Below, in pieces: positions 10,519-19,500 of a stretch of DNA of 64,000 bases. This DNA is from Marinilabilia rubra (lineage in GTDB: Bacteria > Bacteroidota > Bacteroidia > Bacteroidales > Marinilabiliaceae), in NCBI RefSeq assembly GCF_003121985.1, contig NZ_QEWP01000003.1, forward strand, positions 62,001 through 126,000, in the 5' to 3' direction. The notes under the pieces were generated by a model. The model was not told where the DNA came from and made no database searches. It was given only the letters and a program-made list of their open reading frames with translations. Position 1 is the stretch's first letter, and every line of letters starts with the position of its first letter. The position numbers and the translations under genes were made by a program.

Positions 10519-10572
10519 CAATAGATCGTTAGTCCCGAATGCTTCGGGATAGATATTAGATGTAAGATAAAT
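10519..10572 (+). repeat. Dispersed intergenic repeat, copy 1
   Basis: The stretch begins CAATAGATCGTTAGTCCCGA and contains the hairpin TCCCGAA-TGC-TTCGGGA. A nearly identical copy lies at 30190-30242, differing by one indel and two substitutions. A partial inverted copy lies at 16198-16214. All are intergenic, so this is a short dispersed palindromic element of unknown function. Confidence 0.7.
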
Positions 10573-10686
10573 ATTATAAAATTGAAAACCTGCACATTAG
10601 CCCAAATCAAAATATACCTATAAACAATTGATTTCAAATGCATTGTAAAAGTTCAACAAAGTATTATGATTAACAAATCTTTAATT

Positions 10687-10876
10687 AGTGCCCGTCTATA
10701 AAGTCGGGAAAGTTTGTAAAAAGTCATGTGTCTGGTCAGAAAGTGCCAGTTGCAAAGCCTGCCCCGATTTATCTTCGGTGGCTTGCGAAGCCCGAAAATA
10801 CGCAGTCCCTATCCTTAGGGATGAGTAATTTTCGGGCAAGCGTAACGCGGTAAATGGGACTGTATGAACACGCACT
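10687..10876. mobile_element. Probable MITE-like element in the 10443-11064 gap
   Basis: The gap 10443-11064 has no convincing gene. Inside it, 10687-10706 (AGTGCCCGTCTATAAAGTCG) and the reverse complement of 10857-10876 (AGTGCGTGTTCATACAGTCC) agree at about 14 of 20 positions, giving imperfect terminal inverted repeats around 190 bp. The interior holds a hairpin with a 10-bp stem (10790-10799 with 10828-10837) enclosing a 5-bp inner stem. I see no clear target duplication and no transposase fragment. A decayed non-autonomous element is the best guess. Confidence 0.45.
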
Positions 10877-10905
10877 ATTTATAATAGATCGGTAGATTTC
10901 AAGAC

Positions 10906-10927
10906 ACCTGACTGACGGCAGTCAGGT
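10906..10927. repeat. Palindromic repeat, ACCTGACTG stem
   Basis: ACCTGACTG-ACGG-CAGTCAGGT forms a perfect 9-bp stem with a 4-nt loop. A related palindrome in the opposite orientation is at 25948-25969. Partial similarity to the AATAGATCGTTAG repeat family lies just upstream, at about 10882. Confidence 0.6.
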
Positions 10928-11064
10928 AATATCTAAGACAAATTATATTTCTTGAAATTCCGACCCACAACACAAAAAACCCCACTCAAACAACTGAATT
11001 TAATCATATTGCAAAAACAACAACAAAGAATTGTCTTTATTCTGATTAAAAAAACATTATTACC

Positions 11065-11997
11065 ATGAAAAATCTTCTTACAACTGACTTCTGGTCAGGA
11101 ATATCACAAAAAGCCCTTGATTGGGGAATAAATGAGTTACCTGGGATCATCATTCTTATTCTGGCTCTTTTCATCCTGCTTAAAGCTGCAAAATACTCAG
11201 TAACCCGTTTTAAGCGGTTATTTCTTAAAAGAGCAGAAAAAGACGAAAACATAGATGTAACGGAAGCTGAAAAACGCATAAATACGCTTTCAGGAATCAT
11301 TCTGGGAGGGACCCAGATTACATTAATGACCATATTTATAATAATGGTTTTGAGCAAATTTGGTCTCAACATAGGCCCGCTACTGGCAAGTGCCGGTATA
11401 CTTGGTTTAGCCATTGGCTTTGGCGCACAAGAGCTGGTTAGAGATTATATCACCGGTTTTTTTATGCTTCTGGAAAACCAAATAAGAACAGGAGACGTGG
11501 CGATAATAAACGGAACTGGTGGCCTGGTAGAGAAAATAGAGATGCGAACCATCACTTTACGTGACTTCAACGGTACAATACACATATTTCAGAATGGAAA
11601 AATTAACACTCTTTCAAATATGACCAAGGAATGGTCGGCCATGGTCTTCGACATAGGTGTTGCTTACAAAGAAGATGTAGATCAGGTAATGCAAATAATG
11701 AAAGAAACGGGCGATGAATTACAGAAAGATCCGGAAATTGGGCCTGACATTATTGAACCAATTGAAGTATTCGGACTTGATAAGTTTGGAGATAGTGCTT
11801 TGGTTATAAAAGCCCGCCTGAAAACCAAACCAATTAAGCAATGGAATGTAGGCAGGGAATATCGCAGGCGCCTTAAAATTGCCTTTGACAGGCAAAACAT
11901 TGAAATACCATTCCCACACACTACTGTTTATTGGGGAGAAGAGATTGATCCTTTAAAACTGAGCATGAGCCAACACTCAGAACAAGAAAACCAATAA
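11065..11997 (+). CDS. MscS-family mechanosensitive ion channel
   Basis: This 310-residue inner-membrane protein has three predicted membrane helices (about 25-45, 78-98 and 103-135). The third is the glycine/alanine-rich pore helix with ASAGILGLAIGFGAQ, typical of MscS. The beta domain follows with TGG, EIEMRTITLRD-like and FQNGKI motifs, then the C-terminal alpha/beta domain. MscS channels open on membrane tension and release solutes during hypo-osmotic shock. It is monocistronic, with a hairpin downstream, and there is no evident functional link to the T9SS cassettes on either side. Confidence 0.93.
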   Translation: MKNLLTTDFWSGISQKALDWGINELPGIIILILALFILLKAAKYSVTRFKRLFLKRAEKDENIDVTEAEKRINTLSGIILGGTQITLMTIFIIMVLSKFGLNIGPLLASAGILGLAIGFGAQELVRDYITGFFMLLENQIRTGDVAIINGTGGLVEKIEMRTITLRDFNGTIHIFQNGKINTLSNMTKEWSAMVFDIGVAYKEDVDQVMQIMKETGDELQKDPEIGPDIIEPIEVFGLDKFGDSALVIKARLKTKPIKQWNVGREYRRRLKIAFDRQNIEIPFPHTTVYWGEEIDPLKLSMSQHSEQENQ

Positions 11998-12043
11998 ATA
12001 AGTATTTAACAATATTTGAAAACCATTTATCTGCATTTTTCCA

Positions 12044-12085
12044 GGTCCGGACTTCAAACTCTTTTAAGAGTCTGTGATCCGGACC
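12044..12085 (+). terminator. Terminator-like hairpin after the MscS gene
   Basis: GGTCCGGA (12044-12051) pairs with TCCGGACC (12078-12085). An inner ACTCT/AGAGT stem lies in the loop, and CTTTCATTC follows. It is 47 bp past the mscS stop. The U-tract is short, so termination is probable but not certain. Confidence 0.5.
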
Positions 12086-12158
12086 CTTTCATTCAATTAG
12101 TTTGAATCTAAATAAGAACAATTTCCATATTCTATTAACTATAAAAAGTAATTTTTCA

Positions 12159-12166
12159 TACTTTTG
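12159..12166 (+). promoter_or_regulatory. Candidate -7 element TACTTTTG
   Basis: TACTTTTG matches the Bacteroidota TAnnTTTG consensus and lies 73 bp upstream of the 12239 start, in an AT-rich leader. No TTTG -33 box is seen at the usual spacing, so support is partial. Confidence 0.35.
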
Positions 12167-12238
12167 ATAATTAATATTAAAATTTACAATTATTCATCCC
12201 GCCCTAAGGGAAAAGTGAAACATTAAAAAACTAACCCC

Positions 12239-14119
12239 ATGTCAAAACATTTTTTAATTACCCTAACCTTGCTCTCCGCTCTTGCCGTCTCTCTATTCGC
12301 TGCAAAAGACCCCATTAGATTCGGAAACGTTTCAAAAGAAGAATTAAAACAGGATGTTTGTCCCATCGACTCCTCCGCTGAGGCTATGGTTCTATGCAAC
12401 TATGGTGAATTTCGCGGTGATGACTTTTCTTTCGTTCAAACGAGGCGCCTGAAGATCCTAAAAAAGGATGGAACTAACCGTGGAAACATTTTTGTTTACG
12501 GTGCCGATAATGCCAATGTCAGAGGTTTTACTTTTAACCTTGTCGATGGGAAGGTTGAAAAAACCCGGTTAAAAAACAAATCTGTATTCAGGGAAAGAGT
12601 TACTTCCCACCGCTACAGGTACAGGATTGCAATGCCCAATGTAAAGAAAGGCTCAGTGGTTGATGTGGAAATCCGGTACAATGGATTGCCTTCAAATTTC
12701 TATTTCCAGGAAGATATACCGGTCATGCACAGTGAGCTGATGATCTACCCATCTCAATATGTAGATTTCCGTCAAAATTTTGTAGGCTTCGAACCCCTTG
12801 AAACAAGTGAACCTAACCATTTTGTTGCCAAAAATATGCCGGCATTCAAGGAGGAACCCTATATTACTTCCCGTGAGAATTACATCACCAAAATGGAGCT
12901 TGACCTGCTTAAAATTTCATTCCCGGGTCATTACGAGTCATTCACAACCGATTGGAAAGCACTTAGAAAAAGACTAATGGAGGCTGAATACTTTGGCCAG
13001 ATTCTAAGACGCAGCAATGGCTACCTAAGTGATTTGGAAGAAAAAATAAGCAAAGAACTGGGAGAAGATGCACCTGACCTGGAAAAAACCAAGGCTGCTT
13101 ACGAGGCCATCAAAAAAGTAAAGTGGAATGGCGACATAAGTCTCACTCCTAACCATAACATGCTTGGTTCGGTTTTCAAAGACGGCACGGGCAATTCTGC
13201 CGAAATCAACTTCATGCTGCTTCACCTTTTGGAAAGACTGGATATTAAAGCCAGTCCGGTTGTTATGAGCACCCGGAGCCATGGCATTTTAAATCCCTTT
13301 TTCCCATCTCTTGACAAATTGAACTACGTAATTGTTTGTGCCAACATTGATGGTAAAAATCACCTGATGGATCCAAGTGATGAGTTAATGCCTTTTGGCA
13401 TGTTACCCAACAGATGTATCAACGGAAAAGGAAGACTTGTCAATGAAGAAAAAACTATTAGCGTAAATTTGAATCCCGGTGGCAAAGAAAAATCCGTTGT
13501 GGTCTATAATCTGAAAATGACACCGGAAGGCCATCTCAAAGGAACCAGAGGTTTTCAAGGAACTGAATACGCTGCGTACAAATTCAGGAAACGATTCAGA
13601 AGACACAACAATGAGGACGACATCAAAAAGAGTCTTAAAGAAGACTATCCCAATCTGGAAGTGGATTCCATGGACATCTCCAATTTAAAAGAGACAGATA
13701 AAAGCCTGAAGGCCAACTACGAAATCAATTTAAAGAATCAAGTTACCGTGATGGACACACTTGGTTTCTTAAATCCATTTTGTCTTGAAAAAATAGCAGA
13801 TAACCCTTTTAAGGTTAAAGACAGAAAATATCCGGTTGATTTTGCCTATAAACGTTCGAAAAGTGTGGTAGTAAGAATTCAACTTCCTGAAAATGCCAGC
13901 ATCTCCGAAATCCCGCAACCACAAAAAATTATTCTTCCGGGCAATTCAGCTGCTGCCACTATATTGTACCAGGGAGCAGGTAATATATTAACCGTGCAAT
14001 ATCAAATGCAGATCAACAAAACCATGTTTTTGCCTGAAGAATATCCTTATCTGCAGAAGTTTTATGATGAAATCATTAAGAAACAGGAAGAACCTGTGGT
14101 CTTAACATTTAATTATTAA
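12239..14119 (+). CDS. DUF3857/transglutaminase-like exported protein, catalytic Cys apparently lost
   Basis: This 626-residue protein has a signal peptide (about 1-21). An N-terminal DUF3857-like beta domain (about 40-230) is followed by a transglutaminase-like core (about 270-400) and a C-terminal beta region. Where papain-like transglutaminases have G-D-C, this protein reads G-N-S (S320), so the nucleophile seems to be replaced by serine. A later His (in RSHGIL) and an Asp (in LMDPSDE) may be the other triad positions. The next gene, 23 bp away, is a paralogue with an intact Cys. A periplasmic non-enzymatic or altered role is inferred. Confidence 0.75.
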   Translation: MSKHFLITLTLLSALAVSLFAAKDPIRFGNVSKEELKQDVCPIDSSAEAMVLCNYGEFRGDDFSFVQTRRLKILKKDGTNRGNIFVYGADNANVRGFTFNLVDGKVEKTRLKNKSVFRERVTSHRYRYRIAMPNVKKGSVVDVEIRYNGLPSNFYFQEDIPVMHSELMIYPSQYVDFRQNFVGFEPLETSEPNHFVAKNMPAFKEEPYITSRENYITKMELDLLKISFPGHYESFTTDWKALRKRLMEAEYFGQILRRSNGYLSDLEEKISKELGEDAPDLEKTKAAYEAIKKVKWNGDISLTPNHNMLGSVFKDGTGNSAEINFMLLHLLERLDIKASPVVMSTRSHGILNPFFPSLDKLNYVIVCANIDGKNHLMDPSDELMPFGMLPNRCINGKGRLVNEEKTISVNLNPGGKEKSVVVYNLKMTPEGHLKGTRGFQGTEYAAYKFRKRFRRHNNEDDIKKSLKEDYPNLEVDSMDISNLKETDKSLKANYEINLKNQVTVMDTLGFLNPFCLEKIADNPFKVKDRKYPVDFAYKRSKSVVVRIQLPENASISEIPQPQKIILPGNSAAATILYQGAGNILTVQYQMQINKTMFLPEEYPYLQKFYDEIIKKQEEPVVLTFNY

Positions 14120-14142
14120 CATCTTAACCTTGAATTCCCAAA

Positions 14143-16059
14143 ATGAAACATCTAAAAAATACCTTAATAATTTTACTGTCCGTTTTTTCGGCACACACTG
14201 CCCTTTTTTCCAAAAATCCGGAATTTCCTATTTCAGATTTGCCGGATAAATTTCAAAGCGGATCAAAAGCGGTAGTTCGAGAAGCTTCCTTGACATTAGA
14301 AATCGAGGGACCTGATAAAGTTATTGAACACCACAAGGAGGTGCTGACCATTTTTAATGAATCCGCCTTTAGAAAGGCCTATTTTACGGCATTCTACAGC
14401 GACTTTATAAACATCTCCGACATTGATATTGAAATCTTTGATGCCAGTGGCGAGAGAGTTCGGAAAGTCCGAAATTCAGATATTCGGGATTTTAGTGCCA
14501 TCGACAATGGGACCATCTTTAGTGAAGCGCGTGTAAAAGCCTATAAGCCGGACTACAAGGAGTATCCTTTCACCATTGTAAGCTCCTACCAGGTAAAAAG
14601 AAAATCGACATTCTTTCTTCCCTGGTGGACACCTCATTATGGAGAGGATGTGCCAGTCCTGAAAAATTCTTTAAAGGTTATTTATCCAAAAGATTACAAT
14701 CTGCGATTCAAAGAATACAATATAACTGATATAAAAGAAGAAGCCATAACGGATGACACAAAAACCCTCGAATGGACCTTCAAAAATTATATTCCGGAAG
14801 ATTCAGAACCATACGCTCCCCTCTTTCCTCAAACTCTTCCGACTGTTTATTTAGCCCCCGGCATTTTTGAGCTCGACGGAAAAGCAGGGAGTATGGAATC
14901 ATGGGATTCTTTTGGACGGTTTATTGCCGGATTAAACAGCGATCGTCAGGAATTGCCTGAAAAAACCATTGCAGAGGTTAAAAAGTTAACCGCCAACCTG
15001 GAGAGCAAAAGAGAAAAAGTAAAAGTTCTCTACGAATACATGCAAGGAAGAACCCGGTATGTAAGCATACAAATGGGCATTGGCGGATGGCAGCCTTTTG
15101 AGGCCGAGGTGGTGGACGAGATGGAGTATGGGGATTGTAAAGCTTTATCAAACTACATGAGAGCACTGCTACTGGCTGCCGATATTGAGTCCAACTACAC
15201 TTTGGTAAGAGCAGGCTCACGCCCCGTTCCTCTAGATCCCGGTTTCCCCTGTAATAATTTCAATCATGCAATTCTTTCGGTACCTCTCCCACAAGACACC
15301 ATTTGGCTGGAATGCACGTCTCAGTATCAGCCTTTTGACTTTCTGGGCTCTTTTACCGATGGTCGAAAAGTACTAATGATTGAGAACGGAAAGGGCAAAC
15401 TAACCACTACTCCTGTTTACACAGAGCAAAGTAACATCCGTAAAACCCATGGTGAAATAACGCTCGATGCAGGAGGCAATGCACAGGTAACCTCAAAAAC
15501 CGTTTACAAAGGAACCTATTATGATGATGTGTCACCACTGGTTGACTATATGGATGAAAAGGACCGCAAAAAAGCCATAACAAAATCATTACATATGCGC
15601 GGTTTTTCTTTAAAAGGTTTTTCCCTGAAACAACAGAAAGAGGTTACTCCTTCCATTGAAAGAACCGTAGATTTCTCGGTAGACAACTATGCAACATCTA
15701 TGGGATCCAGAACATTTCTTCCAGTCAACACTTTTAACAGGTTCACGGATGTCCCGATAAAGCTGGAGAATCGGAGATGGCCAGTATTTATTCAACGCGG
15801 ATGGCATGAGACAGATTCGTGGACCATTGCCATTCCGGAGAACACAACGGTACAAGCAAAGCCTGAGAGCATAGCCATTCAAACACCTTTTGGCCTTTAC
15901 CGCACATCAGTAGAAAAAAAAGAGGAACACCTCTTTTATACCAGGGAGTTCATCGTCAGAAAAGGAGAGTATCCCCCTGAAAAGTACAATGAGTTTCGCG
16001 AGTTCCTGGCTAAAGTAGCCCGGTTTGATCAACAAAAATGTTTATTGTCTAAGAAGTAA
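14143..16059 (+). CDS. DUF3857 and transglutaminase-domain exported protein
   Basis: This 638-residue protein has a signal peptide (about 1-24). An N-terminal DUF3857 domain (about 45-215) precedes a transglutaminase-like domain (about 275-400). The catalytic set is visible: C332 in YGDCKAL, H375 in FNHAIL, and an acidic third residue E390 in WLECTS, where many relatives have Asp. A DUF3858-like beta C-terminus follows. The family is common in Bacteroidota envelopes but its substrates are unknown. It is probably co-transcribed with its paralogue at 12239. Confidence 0.82.
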   Translation: MKHLKNTLIILLSVFSAHTALFSKNPEFPISDLPDKFQSGSKAVVREASLTLEIEGPDKVIEHHKEVLTIFNESAFRKAYFTAFYSDFINISDIDIEIFDASGERVRKVRNSDIRDFSAIDNGTIFSEARVKAYKPDYKEYPFTIVSSYQVKRKSTFFLPWWTPHYGEDVPVLKNSLKVIYPKDYNLRFKEYNITDIKEEAITDDTKTLEWTFKNYIPEDSEPYAPLFPQTLPTVYLAPGIFELDGKAGSMESWDSFGRFIAGLNSDRQELPEKTIAEVKKLTANLESKREKVKVLYEYMQGRTRYVSIQMGIGGWQPFEAEVVDEMEYGDCKALSNYMRALLLAADIESNYTLVRAGSRPVPLDPGFPCNNFNHAILSVPLPQDTIWLECTSQYQPFDFLGSFTDGRKVLMIENGKGKLTTTPVYTEQSNIRKTHGEITLDAGGNAQVTSKTVYKGTYYDDVSPLVDYMDEKDRKKAITKSLHMRGFSLKGFSLKQQKEVTPSIERTVDFSVDNYATSMGSRTFLPVNTFNRFTDVPIKLENRRWPVFIQRGWHETDSWTIAIPENTTVQAKPESIAIQTPFGLYRTSVEKKEEHLFYTREFIVRKGEYPPEKYNEFREFLAKVARFDQQKCLLSKK

Positions 16060-16197
16060 GGAATTAATCATATTTTGGAAAGTTCATAAAACATATTAAC
16101 AATACTACGGTAAGCTTTTAAAACAGGCTATTAAAGACACATTTGCATTATAACCCAGGCCAACAGCATCATATGGCTTATCCATTCCGATGGTTCT

Positions 16198-16214
16198 GGA
16201 CTAACGATCTATTG
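16198..16214 (-). repeat. Dispersed repeat, partial inverted copy, in the 16060-16524 gap
   Basis: GGACTAACGATCTATTG is the reverse complement of the start of the repeats at 10519 and 30190. The adjoining GAACCATCGG resembles the palindrome at about 30319. No gene is seen in 16060-16524; the gap also holds a terminator-like hairpin and a promoter candidate. Confidence 0.55.
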
Positions 16215-16233
16215 TATTAAAGTAGTTTAGCCT

Positions 16234-16268
16234 AAAAAAAAGCCGGAAAGTGTTTTACTCTTCCGGTT
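16234..16268 (-). terminator. Terminator-like hairpin
   Basis: AGCCGGAA (16241-16248) pairs with TTCCGGTT (16261-16268), with one G-U pair. A run of eight A's precedes it, which reads as a U-run on the minus strand. It may act in both directions after the 16059 stop; no minus-strand gene nearby needs it. Confidence 0.4.
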
Positions 16269-16443
16269 ATTTCAATATTAAGGCTCACAAAATCAATACA
16301 TTTAACACTAAATTTCAGTAACCTATAAACAAAAACAGTAAGTTTATCTAATTTATTAGACTTTCATCAAATGATTTCGTATAAACCTGTACATCAAAAC
16401 AATAATACGCACACAAAACCCGATGTAATTTTACATTTTTTCG

Positions 16444-16451
16444 TATATTTG
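16444..16451 (+). promoter_or_regulatory. Candidate -7 element TATATTTG
   Basis: TATATTTG fits the Bacteroidota TAnnTTTG element and lies 73 bp before the start of the 2023-residue surface protein. It is preceded by a T-rich stretch. No good -33 TTTG was found. Confidence 0.4.
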
Positions 16452-16524
16452 TAACAATCAGCTCAATACACAAAAACCCGTTTTCAACCCCATTAGCTTA
16501 AGAATTTAACCAAACGCCCCAACA

Positions 16525-19500
16525 ATGAATGCCTTTTCCAAAAGATCTTTACTTCTTTTAATTCTCATTTTGTTATCCCTGGGTAAATCTTTCTCCCAGG
16601 TAGGTACCTCTTTCTGGTTCGTAGCCCCGGAAGTATCCCGGGAGCATGGAGACGACCCTGTTTCCTTCAGAATTACTGCCTTTGACCAACCTTCATCAGT
16701 TGAAATTTCAATGCCGGCCAATGGGTTCTCCGACCAAATAACAGTTCCGGCCAATTCTCAGGTGAACTACGAAGGGCTCAGCAATCTGAACCTTATAGAG
16801 AACAGGCCTGCCAACCAGGTCCTGGACAAAGGCATTTTAATCACATCCGACGAAGATATCTCCATTTACTATGATGTAGCCGACAATCACAACCCTGATA
16901 AATTTACCCTTAAGGCAGATAATGCCCTTGGAACAGAATTCTTTGTACCTTCCCAGAAAGCTTTTGACAATCATAATTACAGCAACCATCCTGCGCGTGA
17001 ACACATAGATATTGTCGCTACAGAGAACAACACTGAAATCGAAATCATCCCTGCCGACGATGTTATGGGGCACAATGCAGGAGACACCATCAGAATAACT
17101 CTTAACAGGGGTGAAACATACGGGCTGGTTGCCACGAATGACGGTGAAAGGGCGGATCGCCACCTGGGTGGAACTGAGATTCAATCGAATAATCCCATTG
17201 CAGTCACCATTTCTGATGATTCGATTGAGCGGCCCACCGATCCGGGCCACTGGGATCTTATTGGGGACCAGCTTATCCCTACAGATCTGCTGGGAACGGA
17301 GTACATAGCCATGCATACCTTATATGGAGAGTCCATAAAGACAGATCAAAAAGTATTCATCCTGGCTACCGAAGATGACACCTACCTGGCAGTGGACGGA
17401 GTTTACAAGGCTACTCTTTCCAAGGGTGAACTACATGAGCTCACAATAGGCAATAATGCGGTCTATATTGAAACAGACAAACCTGCTTATGCCTATCAGG
17501 TAACCGGAATACCACCAAGTGACAATGACAATGCCACAAGAGGGACTGAACTGGGAAGTGCCATCCTTCCAAATATCACTTGTACCGGATCCTCAAGTGT
17601 TTCTTTTACCAGGGTACTGGGGGATCGCTTCTTTGTCCAGCTGATGACAAAAGAAAGTGATCGGAACTCTTTTTCAATCTCAGGCCCCAATGATTCTAAC
17701 AATGCGCCACCTACCGGTTACCTCAATAATCCAAACTGGGTCCAGGTGCCGGGAACCGGTCTCAACGGTGAAGAAGCCTGGTACTCAGCCGTTATCCAAA
17801 TGGGTTGGGACAACGGAGTGGGTATTGCCACGGGTAACCCTTACACAATAGAGAACAGAGGTCTTTTCCATATGAGCATCCTGGATGAGAACAGCGTAAG
17901 TATGAGTTTCGGTTACTTCTCCGACTACAGCACACTTCGCATCAACGGATTAACCATGGAATGCATGGGACAAACCGTGACATTGGAAACTGAAGATCCC
18001 ATGCTTTCATATTACTGGTTTTCAAGTGCAGATCCCTACAACCATTTTTCGGAGGATCGCTCAGTGGAAATCACTGAGTCCGGTCAATATTGGGTGAATG
18101 CTGAAATTGAATCCGGTGGTTGTTTTTTAACCGATACAATTGATGTTGAATTCAGAACACCAGAGTTTACCTTGGGCAATGATACAGTGGTTTGTCCGGG
18201 AGAAACCGTAACATACGATATTCAGGCCACCAATCCCGGAGATAGTTTCCTGTGGTCACCGGGAGGCGAAACGACAAGAGACATTTCCGTTTCCCCCAAT
18301 CCGGGCGAAGACCTGGACATAGCCCTTACTGTAACCGATGATATGGGCTGTTCTTCAACCGATGACGTAACTGTTTCCGGGTATTCGGCTCCATCTATAA
18401 ACTGGAATATATCCGGCAATGATGTTTGTCTGGGAGATACTATTCAGACTACCGAAAACATGGCCCGGTATCAATGGACGGTTAATGGTGTTGCTGATCC
18501 TGCAGATACGTTGAGTTACATTGAAGCAAATGTAGATGGCACCTATGAACTGACAGTATGGACGGACAATCTCTGCTCCGAAACTCAAAGTCTGGATCTC
18601 ACGGTTCATGACCTTCCGGTTATAAATCTCTCCGATGAATGGGCATGTCCGGGAGAAAACGGGACGTTCACGCTCTCCGGCTTTAACTCCTACTTGTGGA
18701 GCGATGGTTCCACCTCATCTTCCATGACTACCAATGTTGCCGACTCGGTGGCAGTAACGGTAGCCGATAATTATGGCTGTATTTCCACTGATTCTGCTTA
18801 TTTCGGCATCTATGATCAGAACGCCTTCACCCTTTTCAATGATACCACCTCCTGCGAAAACGGGGACCTGCAACTTCAGGCAGATGCGGGCTATTTCAAT
18901 TATCAGTGGACATTTTATCAGAACGGAACAGGGGCCGGGCAGCTTCTGAGCACCAACACCAGCACGCATTCAATAACATCAGCTGCCACCTTCAACGAAG
19001 GGCAATACTCCTTAACAGCTCAGGATCTGAATGGGTGCGAGGTTCAGGGTGATCTTTACCTGACCATATTGGATGTTCCCGACCTTAATATCCAGGCCGA
19101 TGACATTTGCCGGGGCGACACAATAAGGATTCAAACCCCCGACCCCAGTTTCACCAGTTTTGCCTGGACCGTGGAAAGTAACCCTAACGACACAATCAGT
19201 AAACTCAGGTTTGCCAGAGTCGCCCAGGCAGGCACATATGATCTAAAAGCATGGCAGGACAATAGCTGTTTTGCTGATGCATCCACCACCATTGGCTTTT
19301 TGGATGCTCCAGATTTTGATCTGACAGATGTAAATGCCTGCCCCAACGAAACCGTAACAATTGGTGTGGAAAACTGGCAGCCTGCCAACAGCAGTGTCTC
19401 ATCCCCCGCAAATTACATCTGGAGCACCGCTGGTCCCAAAACGCCTTACTCAACCAATCCAACCCTTAACAATCCTCCGGAAGGGAAATATTACCTCACA

